From Paenibacillus sp. BSR1-1 (GTDB taxonomy: Bacteria; Bacillota; Bacilli; Bacillales; Cytobacillaceae): a stretch of DNA of 55,637 nt. Shown one piece after another: positions 48,907 to 55,637 of this stretch. A program made the position numbers and the translations under genes. Position 1 is the first letter of the stretch, and every line of letters begins with the position of its first letter. The notes under the pieces are model-generated. The model searched no databases, was not told the origin of the DNA, and worked only from the letters and a program-made list of their open reading frames with translations. The stretch is taken from NCBI RefSeq assembly GCF_030403775.1, contig NZ_JAQMWQ010000033.1:1-55637 (forward strand). Reading direction: 5' to 3'.

Positions 48907-50106
48907 ATGAAAGATATTAAAATTCCAGTAACCGTTTTAAGTGGCTATTTAGGTGCAGGTAAGACAACATTATTAAATTATATTCTTCAAAACCGTGAGG
49001 GATTAAGAGTTGCGGTTATCGTCAATGACATGAGCGAAATTAACGTAGATGCCGAATTGGTTAAACAAGGAGGCGGGCTTAATAGGACAGAAGAAAAGCT
49101 GGTAGAACTAACCAATGGATGTATCTGTTGTACTTTAAGAGAAGATCTTTTAAAGGAAGTGCAACGTCTCGTCCAAAAAGGAAACATTGATTACATTGTG
49201 ATTGAATCAACAGGTATTAGTGAGCCAGTACCAGTTGCTCAAACATTTTCTTATATTGATGAAGAATTAGGGATTGACCTGACAAAGTATTGTCGGCTAG
49301 ATACCATGGTCACGGTGGTTGATGCAAATAGGTTTTGGCACGATTTTGCCTCTGGCGACCTGCTATTAGAAAGAAATCAGGCATTAAGCGAAGATGATGA
49401 TCGATCTGTAGTGGACTTATTAATAGACCAAATTGAGTTTTGTGATGTTTTAGTCCTAAATAAATGTGATTTACTAGAAGAGGAGCAATTAAGACAACTG
49501 GAGGTATTTTTAAGAAAGCTCCAGCCTGAAGCAAAATTCCACCGTACCGTAAACGGAAAACTTCCACTTAAAGAGGTATTGAGTACAGGTTTATTTAATT
49601 TTGAAACAGCAAGCCAGTCGGCAGGATGGTTAAAAGAATTAGCAGCACCTGAGCATAACCCTGAAACGGAAGAGTATGGGATAAGCTCCTTTGTTTATAG
49701 AAGTTCGGTTCCATTTCATTCTGAAAGATTTAATCGATGGGTAGAGGAAATGCCTGAAGTCATTGTGAGGGCAAAGGGAATTGTATGGTGTGCAACTAGA
49801 AATGACTTAGCTTTATTATTCTCGCAAGCTGGTCCATCGATACAATTGGAGCCTGTTTCTTACTGGATAGCTTCTTTACCTTCTGAACAGCAAGCTCAGT
49901 ATTTTGAAGAAAATCCTGAATTAAGAGATGATTGGGATGAAAAGTATGGAGATCGGAAAAATGAACTTGTCCTCATTGGAATCGACATGGATAAAAATCT
50001 TGTAAAAGCCTCTTTAGACAGATGTTTGTTGACCGATGAGGAGATCACACAAAATTGGAATGAAATGAATGATCCTTTTGTATGGACTATTACGACAGCA
50101 GTGTAA
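48907..50106 (+). CDS. COG0523 zinc GTPase (YciC/ZagA-like)
   Basis: This 399-residue protein has a Walker A motif (LSGYLGAGKTT, residues 11-21), the CxCC motif of zinc-binding G3E GTPases (TNGCICCTLRE), an ESTG switch and the base motif NKCD, followed by the CobW C-terminal domain. YciC/ZagA proteins deliver zinc to client enzymes during zinc starvation. The Zur box and the zinc-free L33 neighbour fit this. It is about the length of B. subtilis YciC. AAGGAATGATAAA precedes the ATG. Confidence 0.93.
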   Translation: MKDIKIPVTVLSGYLGAGKTTLLNYILQNREGLRVAVIVNDMSEINVDAELVKQGGGLNRTEEKLVELTNGCICCTLREDLLKEVQRLVQKGNIDYIVIESTGISEPVPVAQTFSYIDEELGIDLTKYCRLDTMVTVVDANRFWHDFASGDLLLERNQALSEDDDRSVVDLLIDQIEFCDVLVLNKCDLLEEEQLRQLEVFLRKLQPEAKFHRTVNGKLPLKEVLSTGLFNFETASQSAGWLKELAAPEHNPETEEYGISSFVYRSSVPFHSERFNRWVEEMPEVIVRAKGIVWCATRNDLALLFSQAGPSIQLEPVSYWIASLPSEQQAQYFEENPELRDDWDEKYGDRKNELVLIGIDMDKNLVKASLDRCLLTDEEITQNWNEMNDPFVWTITTAV

Positions 50107-50128
50107 GATATCTTTTTAATAAAAACAA

Positions 50129-50240
50129 GTTTGTGAAAAAATGTATTTATGCTAACAGGTGCAAGAGTTAAAGAAGGGATCGCTGTGGCGATCCTTTTTG
50201 CTTGTGGTGCTAACGGGGCAGTTTTTGCTGAAGAAGGAAT
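50129..50240 (+). repeat. Interspersed element, full copy
   Basis: AAGTTTGTGAAAAAATGTAT, TTATGCTAACAGGTGCAAGA, terminator GGATCGCTGTGGCGATCC plus T-run, right arm GCTAACGGGGCAGTTTTTGC. The terminator has paired changes compared with the consensus. Confidence 0.9.
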
Positions 50241-50292
50241 AAATCATATGGATGGCGAAAATAAAAGAAATTGTATTTTACTGTAAATAGGA

Positions 50293-50811
50293 GTGGTGTA
50301 TCTGTTTTTATGGCACAAAATGAGAAGAAACAAAAAGAAATTGAATGTTATTTTGGTAACTATAGCTGTTTTTCTTATAACGGCTTGTAGCTCAGATGTC
50401 TCCAATAACGATACCAGAATCGTGCATTTCTCTTCAAAAGAAAAAGCATTTCAAAATTATATTAAAGAAGAAAATATTGATGGCAGTGTTGTTTTAATTA
50501 AAACAACAAAAGGGGACCAGCTGTTACTAACTCAAGTAGATGCAAATACATATTTTGTTGGGGAATTAAAAAAAGATGCAAATGGATATTATGCTGTCAA
50601 AATTACAAACAATACAATCTTAAACAACGAAGCATTAGGGATGGGATGGAATTTCAAGTCGAGCAACGGTAATAAATACTCTATTTTTTTTAACAAGACT
50701 AATGATAACTCCGAGTATATTTCAATACCGAATTGTGAATTCTATGTCCGTCTTTTAGTTGACGAAAATAAAAGGAAAAATGCAATACAAGAAGTAGAAA
50801 CAATTAAGTAG
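50293..50811 (+). CDS. Lipoprotein
   Basis: This protein of about 172 residues has a basic N-terminus (MRRNKKKLN from residue 10), a hydrophobic stretch and the lipobox LITAC at about residues 28-32, so it is a signal-peptidase-II lipoprotein on the outer face of the membrane. The mature part is mixed alpha/beta (EENIDGSVVLIKTTKGDQLL) with no recognised family. GTG starts at 50293 or 50296 are near AGGAG; ATG 50320 would remove nine residues without harming the signal. Confidence 0.75.
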   Translation: MVYLFLWHKMRRNKKKLNVILVTIAVFLITACSSDVSNNDTRIVHFSSKEKAFQNYIKEENIDGSVVLIKTTKGDQLLLTQVDANTYFVGELKKDANGYYAVKITNNTILNNEALGMGWNFKSSNGNKYSIFFNKTNDNSEYISIPNCEFYVRLLVDENKRKNAIQEVETIK

Positions 50812-50876
50812 AGTTTAGCATTAGATGAGGTAGCAATAATGACTTCCGACAATTATCACTCTGGCTGCCTTTTTCG

Positions 50877-50928
50877 ACTTTGTGAAGGAATGTACTTAAA
50901 CTAACTGGGTGCTTTAATTCAATTAGTG
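50877..50928 (+). repeat. Interspersed element, left arm
   Basis: ACTTTGTGAAGGAATGTACT, TAAACTAACTGGGTGCTTTA. Confidence 0.82.
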
Positions 50929-51070
50929 GTAAAGCGTTTTACTTATTCAACTAAGGACATTAAACAAGAGAATTTAATTATCCCTTTTAGAAATAAGAAA
51001 TTTATAACACATAATGTCTTGGAAAATAGATGAAAATAATCATACATTCCAACATTATAGGGTGAAAAAA

Positions 51071-52069
51071 ATGAATCAAAGCAAAGAAAGATTAACCTCA
51101 TCAGAAATTGCAAATTTATGGACTCATTATATACGTGAGACAATGGGACTTTGTGTAATCAAGTACATGTTAAATACCATTCAAGACCCTCAGATACATC
51201 ATGTTTTTCAAACTGCATATGGACTTTGTGAAAAGCATTTAAACAAACTGAAGAAGTTGTTTCATCAAGAAAATTTTCCTGTTCCTAAAGGGTTTAATGA
51301 AGAAGATGTTAATTTGGATGCCCCACCATTGTTTACGGATCATTTTTGCTTATATTATATTCACACGATGGCAATGCATGGGAGCCAATCTTATAGTCTG
51401 GCATTTACCCTTTCGATTCGCCAAGACCTTAGAAATTTTTATTACCAATGTAATATAGATACAATGGAATTATATAACCAATCCATTGAGGTACTTATAG
51501 CAAAAAAACTTCTTGATAGACCGCCTTATTATTCAACACCAGATAAGATTCATTTTATTAATACCCTTGATTATGTAACTGATTTATTAGGCAGCAAAAG
51601 AAGCATGAATTCTATTGAATGTGGTAATATCTATTTTAATATAGAGAAAAGCTTAATCACAAAAGCATGTCTTATCGCCTTTAAACAAGTATGTAAAGAC
51701 AAAGCGATAATTAAGTTTTTAGAAAAATGTCTTAATGCAGCAAATAAACACATTGGGACATTTACAACGTTATTACTTAAAGAAGACCTTCATTTACCTC
51801 GTACATATGACTTAGAAATAACAAATTCAAATGTTGCACCATTTTCTGAAAAACTAATGCTGTTTCATTCGGGATTTTTATTTGCTGCAGCAATATCCTA
51901 TTACGGTTCTGCTGCGATTTATAGTATGAGAGCAGATATTGTCATGCATTGTGAAAAGGCTATAATAGATGATTTGCTCATATATAGTAGTTTCGGTAAA
52001 TTAATCATTAAACGAAACTGGATGGAGCAGCCCCCTAATGCTGATGACAGGAAAATCATTAATAAATGA
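51071..52069 (+). CDS. DUF3231 family protein (copy 3)
   Basis: This 332-residue protein starts MNQSKERLTSSEIANLWTHY and shows the duplicate half opening SIECGNIYFNIEKSLITKAC and the EQPPNADDRK end. It is the most divergent of the three DUF3231 genes. ATG 51071 has AGGGTGA at 51058-51064; a 19-codon upstream extension has no ribosome site. Confidence 0.88.
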   Translation: MNQSKERLTSSEIANLWTHYIRETMGLCVIKYMLNTIQDPQIHHVFQTAYGLCEKHLNKLKKLFHQENFPVPKGFNEEDVNLDAPPLFTDHFCLYYIHTMAMHGSQSYSLAFTLSIRQDLRNFYYQCNIDTMELYNQSIEVLIAKKLLDRPPYYSTPDKIHFINTLDYVTDLLGSKRSMNSIECGNIYFNIEKSLITKACLIAFKQVCKDKAIIKFLEKCLNAANKHIGTFTTLLLKEDLHLPRTYDLEITNSNVAPFSEKLMLFHSGFLFAAAISYYGSAAIYSMRADIVMHCEKAIIDDLLIYSSFGKLIIKRNWMEQPPNADDRKIINK

Positions 52070-52103
52070 AAAGATTTACTTACAAAGACAAGACGGTGAT
52101 CCT

Positions 52104-52163
52104 ATTCAAATAACGGGTGTTTTCCTTAAAGATATGGCTGCTTATTAAGGCTTCCTTTTCTTA
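52104..52163 (+). repeat. Interspersed element cut by a group II intron
   Basis: TTCAAATAACGGGTGTTTTC, then CTTAAAGATATGGCTGCTTA and TTAAGGCTTCCTTTTCTTA. The intron begins right after the T-rich tail of the terminator and the right arm is missing. Confidence 0.8.
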
Positions 52164-52434
52164 GTGTGCCAGGCATGGCAACTATCTAGGTGGTGAAAGT
52201 CCACTGTGGGGGTACACATCAGCCAACCACTAAGGAAGCGCAAGGTACTTATCGTGAGATAAGGGCTGGAGGAAGCGTGGAATAAAATCTTGGCTCGACG
52301 AACAGAAATCTGATACTAAGGCTCTGCAAAGTGATTAGACTCCTAAGCAAGTTAAAGTCCAAAAGATGTGCGTAACTTTGTAGAGTAAATCAGGCGAGTA
52401 AAAGAGGAAAGATAGTTGCCTTACCCTGGGAGGT
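52164..52434 (+). mobile_element. Group II intron, 5' fragment
   Basis: GTGTGCCAGGCATGGCAACT starts the typical group II 5' end, with CTAGGTGGTGAAAGTCCACT (domain I) and GTACACATCAGCCAACC next. About 270 nt of domain I are present; the reverse transcriptase frame, domains V and VI and the 3' splice site are missing. The 5' end abuts a terminator hairpin, the favourite target of group IIC introns. Confidence 0.85.
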
Positions 52435-53040
52435 CTTGAGGATGTACAAAAGTACAGTCCTTTTGTTTATATTCGGGACCATATGGGCAGCGATACTGCC
52501 TCTTATTATCGGTATTTTCAGCGTTTCTTTAACACTCGGAATTACATACTTTATAACTGGTTATTATTCCATTTCCAATTTTTTGCCGAATATTGTGATG
52601 ATGCTGGGGCTGGCAATCGGAGTGGATTATGCATTGTTTTTTGTCAGCCGCTTTCGCGAGGAATTAAAGCATCAGACTTCAGTGGAAGAAGCGGTAGCAA
52701 TGGCGGCAACCACGGCTAGGCAGTCTGTATATTTTTCAGGTTTTGCTGTGCTAATTGGAATGTTTGGGATGTTATTTATTAAATTGCCTATTATTTATTC
52801 ACTATGTTTAGGAGGGGTCCTCGTCGTTTTCTCTGCAATGACACTGTCTTGCACACTCCTGCCTGCCCTTCTGGGGATTTTTGGCCACCACATTAATTCC
52901 CTGAAAGTTTTTCCCGGAATTCAAAAAAGATTGGCAGGGTTGGGCAGCTGGTGCTGGAATTGCTGATTATCTAGATCAGCTTAAACAAACATTGGCAAAT
53001 ACTGATATATTAAGTGTTAGTTTAGTTGAAGAGTGGTGTT
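52435..53040 (+). pseudogene. MMPL exporter fragment
   Basis: The frame opens without a proper start (MYKSTVLLFIFGTIWAAILP) directly after the intron fragment. It carries MMPL helices and the motif GLAIGVDYALFFVSRFREEL. It ends at 52966, but another frame continues AGAGIADYLDQLKQTLANTD, a normal MMPL segment, to about 53020. Start, second half and end are lost. It may derive from the same kind of gene as the 4863-5371 relic. Confidence 0.85.
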
Positions 53041-53185
53041 TAACTTGTGTTCAACAATCGGGCCAGATTGTGGAGTAACTCATGTATTACGTAGTAGACC
53101 TATACTGTGCAGCAACAATTCCTAATTGTGGAAAATATGAACAAAAATTCGTTAAGTTTTGTTCATATTTTAATATCAAAGTTTG
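53041..53185. other. Gene-free stretch with a hairpin
   Basis: AATATGAACAAAA and TTTTGTTCATATT (53135-53171) form a perfect 13-pair stem, possibly a bidirectional terminator. No gene is visible. Confidence 0.55.
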
Positions 53186-53224
53186 TGATATTGTGAAGCT
53201 TTTCACTTAAAATAAAGGGCAGCT
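53186..53224 (+). repeat. Interspersed element, degenerate left arm
   Basis: ATATTGTGAAGCTTTTCACT, TAAAATAAAGGGCAGC. Bases 53225-53374 hold no further gene and presumably carry the ArsR promoter. Confidence 0.6.
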
Positions 53225-53374
53225 ATCTATAGTATGAAAATCCACCGTATTCAACGTAAGTAATGATAACAAAAGTGATAGATTTCTATCTTTGTGGAAG
53301 CAATATCTAGGACCTGTGCCCAAAAACCATCTGTGGTATACTGAGTTAAACAAAGTAGAAATGGGTGTCAATAC

Positions 53375-53707
53375 ATGAAGAACGAAGAGATACTTGCTGT
53401 GCTGAAATCTCTGTCCAATGAGACGCGACTCAATATTCTTTGTTGGCTGAAGGAACCAGGAGAAATGAACGCGTACCTGCCCACGGCCATCAAAGAAGAA
53501 TTTCCAGGCGGTGTATGTGTAGGAAGCATTCAAGAGAAGTCCGGCCTCGCACAGTCTGTTATTTCCTCTTATCTGTCTTCCATGCAGAAGATTGGCTTGC
53601 TTGAGTCACGCCGCTTCGGCCAGTGGACATATTACAGGCGCAATGAAGAAGCAATTGCTGAGTTTTTGGAACAATTCGCAGCTGGATTGCACGCAAAAGT
53701 GGATTAA
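53375..53707 (+). CDS. ArsR/SmtB family regulator
   Basis: This 110-residue winged-helix regulator starts MKNEEILAVLKSLSNETRLN and has the recognition helix region IQEKSGLAQSVISSYLSSMQ. No Cys-based ArsR metal site is evident (C50 alone), so the ligand may be organic. It lies 98 bases upstream of an Old Yellow Enzyme gene in the same direction and likely controls it, as in several Bacillus alkene reductase loci. GC content is higher than in the surrounding genes. Confidence 0.9.
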   Translation: MKNEEILAVLKSLSNETRLNILCWLKEPGEMNAYLPTAIKEEFPGGVCVGSIQEKSGLAQSVISSYLSSMQKIGLLESRRFGQWTYYRRNEEAIAEFLEQFAAGLHAKVD

Positions 53708-53805
53708 GTTAATAATGTACGGCTTTATTATTTGCATATTAATCTATATATCTGTATATTCATTTTTATAGATTTAAAAAAACAGCGATATGAGGAGAGA
53801 GTACG

Positions 53806-54924
53806 ATGAACTTATCCAAAGTAGCAGCACCAGCACCTTTATTTGAGGCTTTTGACGGCGGCAATCTGAAGCTAGAAAACCGCATTGTCATGGCTCCCAT
53901 GACACGCTGCTTTTCCCCAAATGGCGTTCCGGGTCCCGATGTGGCTGGATATTATCGCCGCAGAGCAGAAAATGGTGTCGGTCTTATTATTACAGAAGGA
54001 ACGGTTATCAACCATCCTGCAGCACCGGCCGACCATAATGTGCCCCACTTCTATGGTGAAGAAGCACTTGAAGGATGGGCACACGTTGTTCGGGAAGTAC
54101 ATGAAGCAGGCGGCAAAATTGCTCCACAAATCTGGCATACTGGCACGGCTCGCGAAAGAAAGAAATTTCCTGATTCAGATGCCGATCCAATCGGCCCATC
54201 CGGCTTGAGTCTGACTGGAAAACAAGTATCTGATCCGCTGACAGCCGAGGAAATCCGCGGTCTTGTTCAAAGCTATGCACAAGCGGCTGCAGATGCAAAG
54301 CGCATCGGTTTTGATGCGGTGGAGATTCACGGCGCACACGGTTATCTCATCGATCAGTTTTTCTGGGAAGTGACCAACAAGCGAACAGATGAGTATGGCG
54401 GCGATATGATTGGCCGTACCCGATTTGCGGTAGAGGTTATCGACGCGGTGAGAGCTGCAGTCGGTCCTGACTTCCCAATTATTTTCCGTTTCTCCCAATG
54501 GAAGCCGGTTGATTACACAGCAAAGCTGGCTGCAACTCCTGAAGAACTGGAACGTTTCCTTAAACCATTGTCTGAAGCAGGCGTCAATATTTTCCACGCT
54601 TCCACACGCCGTTTTTGGGAACCAGAATTTGAAGGCTCTGACCTTAACTTGGCAGGCTGGACACGCAAGCTAACTGGCAAACCAGCCATCACAGTTGGAT
54701 CAGTTGGCCTTGATTCCGAATTCACTAGCTTGTTTGAATCAGGAAAAGGTGGACAAATTACCGGTATCGATAGCCTGATTGAACGCATTGAACGCGGAGA
54801 ATTCGACCTAGTTGCGGTAGGCCGCGCACTCTTGAACGACCCGGCATGGGCAGTCAAAATTCGCGATGGCCGCAATGATGAACTTCAAGCATTTACCCGT
54901 GAGGCACTTGGTACGCTGAGCTAA
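53806..54924 (+). CDS. Old Yellow Enzyme family alkene reductase
   Basis: This 372-residue FMN-dependent oxidoreductase has a TIM-barrel pattern: LENRIVMAPMTRCFSPNG (N-terminus), KIAPQIWHTG, the substrate-binding HGAHGYLIDQFFW (H-x2-H near residue 175), and the FMN-binding ITVGSVG ... LVAVGRALLNDPAW. OYEs reduce activated alkenes with NAD(P)H, often under electrophile stress. GAGGAGAG precedes the ATG. Its GC-rich codon use contrasts with the neighbours and, with the ArsR gene, suggests one acquired unit. Confidence 0.95.
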   Translation: MNLSKVAAPAPLFEAFDGGNLKLENRIVMAPMTRCFSPNGVPGPDVAGYYRRRAENGVGLIITEGTVINHPAAPADHNVPHFYGEEALEGWAHVVREVHEAGGKIAPQIWHTGTARERKKFPDSDADPIGPSGLSLTGKQVSDPLTAEEIRGLVQSYAQAAADAKRIGFDAVEIHGAHGYLIDQFFWEVTNKRTDEYGGDMIGRTRFAVEVIDAVRAAVGPDFPIIFRFSQWKPVDYTAKLAATPEELERFLKPLSEAGVNIFHASTRRFWEPEFEGSDLNLAGWTRKLTGKPAITVGSVGLDSEFTSLFESGKGGQITGIDSLIERIERGEFDLVAVGRALLNDPAWAVKIRDGRNDELQAFTREALGTLS

Positions 54925-55033
54925 TCTGTGTTTTAGGGACAGGTTCCTATACTCATTTTTAAGGATTTATCTTATTTACTGAAAATTTAAAGGATGGGTT
55001 CCTCGTAAATGGGACATTAGATTCTATTACTCA

Positions 55034-55078
55034 TTTAAAAGGCTCCACAGAGATAATTTTACTCTGCGGAGCCTTTAT
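55034..55078 (+). terminator. Terminator after the OYE gene
   Basis: AAAGGCTCCACAGAG and CTCTGCGGAGCCTTT form a strong stem. Bases 54925-55033 include GGGACAGGTTCCTATACTCA, a sequence type widely repeated in Bacillus genomes. Confidence 0.75.
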
Positions 55079-55204
55079 TTTGGATATTAATGCTCGTGAA
55101 TCCGAGTCGCAAAGTGCCTGTCCCTGCGACCCGCCTAGTTTACTCGATTTCCTTGCTTAGTTGAACACAGTTTGGAAAGACTCAACTGGTGCTACAAGAT
55201 TCAA

Positions 55205-55342
55205 ATGCGATGTCTTAGAGGATTAGAACATGGATTCTCAATAGAATACTGGGATATAGAAGTTGATAATACTACCGAAAACATTTTATCAGTATGTCAA
55301 TGCAGTAAATGTGAGAATGAAATATTGTGTACAAGATATTAA
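55205..55342 (+). CDS. Short frame, possible C-terminal relic
   Basis: This 45-residue frame reads MRCLRGLEHGFSIEYWDIEV and includes a CQCSKC motif that could bind zinc. The frame runs upstream without a ribosome site. It is probably the end of a lost gene. The other bases of 55079-55388 show nothing else. Confidence 0.35.
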   Translation: MRCLRGLEHGFSIEYWDIEVDNTTENILSVCQCSKCENEILCTRY

Positions 55343-55388
55343 TGCACAGTACAACGATACTATTCAATAGACTAATGTGATATGCAAC

Positions 55389-55432
55389 AATCGGGCGCTT
55401 TTCTTGAATAAGAAGGCGTCTTTTTGTAGGGT
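55389..55432 (+). repeat. Interspersed element, shortened degenerate copy
   Basis: CAACAATCGGGCGCTTTTCT, then AAGAAGGCGTC plus T-run. Confidence 0.55.
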
Positions 55433-55490
55433 ACTGGATTCGGGAACAATACTTAATAGGGATTAGAGTTATATTAAGGTGTAGAAGAGA

Positions 55491-55625
55491 TTGTGAAGGA
55501 TTACACTTAAACAAACGGGTGCAAGAGTTCAAGATGGATCGCTGCGGCGGTCTTTTTCTTACGATTAGTCAATATCTTTTTTAATAAAATTATAGTTTTA
55601 AAGTGGACAGGGTAGTTTAGTCGTA
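55491..55625 (+). repeat. Interspersed element, full copy with insertion after the terminator
   Basis: GATTGTGAAGGATTACACTT, AAACAAACGGGTGCAAGAG, terminator GGATCGCTGCGGCGGTC plus TTTTTCTTA. A short A/T-rich insert follows, then right-arm-like GGACAGGGTAGTTTAG. Confidence 0.8.
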
Positions 55626-55637
55626 ATAATAAATAGG

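Noticed and set aside
52435..52966. Functional MMPL transporter
   Set aside because: It lacks the N-terminal start, the second membrane half and the end, and it is preceded directly by an intron fragment.
53872..54875. Frames on both strands over the Old Yellow Enzyme gene
   Set aside because: GC-rich coding DNA produces long shadow frames; only the OYE frame has a recognisable fold and a ribosome site.
653..55625. True integron attC sites with a classical IntI
   Set aside because: The arms fit RYYYAAC/GTTRRRY only partly, no intI-like gene with its extra domain is visible, and integrons are not established in Bacillus; the similarity is kept as a hypothesis only.
1..55637. CRISPR array
   Set aside because: The repeats are 95-120 bp, spaced from 0.1 to several kb with genes between them, and no cas gene is present.

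Overview
The window is low-GC DNA from a spore-forming member of the Bacillaceae (Bacillus sensu lato; the genus cannot be fixed from sequence alone). The evidence is a SpoVS homologue, a gamma-type small acid-soluble spore protein, a DUF1657 protein, three CspA-type cold-shock proteins, Bacillus-style AGGAGG ribosome binding sites with frequent TTG/GTG starts, and Zur boxes in front of a cysteine-poor L33 gene and a YciC/ZagA-like GTPase. No rRNA, tRNA or CRISPR array was seen.

The region reads as an accessory gene bank, not a set of long operons. About 60 mostly small genes sit singly or in pairs, and nearly every interval contains a copy, or part of a copy, of one family of interspersed element. 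A full copy is about 95-120 bp. It has a left arm (TTGTGAAGAAATGTACTTAA then ACTAACGGGTGC), a central Rho-independent terminator hairpin (often GATCGCTGCGGCGGTC plus a T-run), and a right arm (CTAACGGGGCAGGTTAG then TTTAAG). The outer arms are inverted repeats. I count 57 full or partial copies. All point the same way, although about 18 genes lie on the minus strand. Two duplicated genes (the Cys/Gly-rich peptide and the SRPBCC protein) are homologous from one element's right arm to the next element's left arm. This makes [gene + element] behave like a cassette, loosely like integron cassettes with attC sites.

Layout. 1-5.4 kb: SRPBCC protein, csp copy 1, MocR regulator with divergent EamA exporter, PaiB/MMPL relic. 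5.9-9.4 kb: glycosyltransferase, csp copy 2, HU, SpoVS, HAD protein. 9.8-12.9 kb: MMPL exporter with divergent TetR. 13-19.2 kb: csp copy 3 and many small membrane proteins, CBO0543 and HPP proteins. 20-26 kb: DUF3231 copy 1, ATP-grasp protein, oxalate decarboxylase-like bicupin. 26.4-30.2 kb: broken tyrosine recombinase and decayed small genes. 30.3-33.1 kb: LysR with divergent DMT exporter, SRPBCC copy 2. 34-40 kb: thiazole/oxazole-type bacteriocin precursor-like gene 1, DUF3885, DinB, a trio containing a phosphatase and a NADAR protein. 41-43 kb: spore genes. 45-48 kb: DUF3231 copy 2, DUF6210-like protein, precursor-like gene 2. 48.6-50.1 kb: zinc-starvation pair. 51-53 kb: DUF3231 copy 3, group II intron relic, MMPL relic. 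53.4-54.9 kb: ArsR with an Old Yellow Enzyme.

The genes mostly act alone. The visible partnerships are regulator-target pairs (MocR/EamA, TetR/MMPL, LysR/DMT, ArsR/OYE), the Zur pair, and repeated paralogues (csp x3, DUF3231 x3, bacteriocin-like x2, SRPBCC x2, WLTLPLLG membrane protein x2). Functional calls come from reading the sequence; no database search was run.
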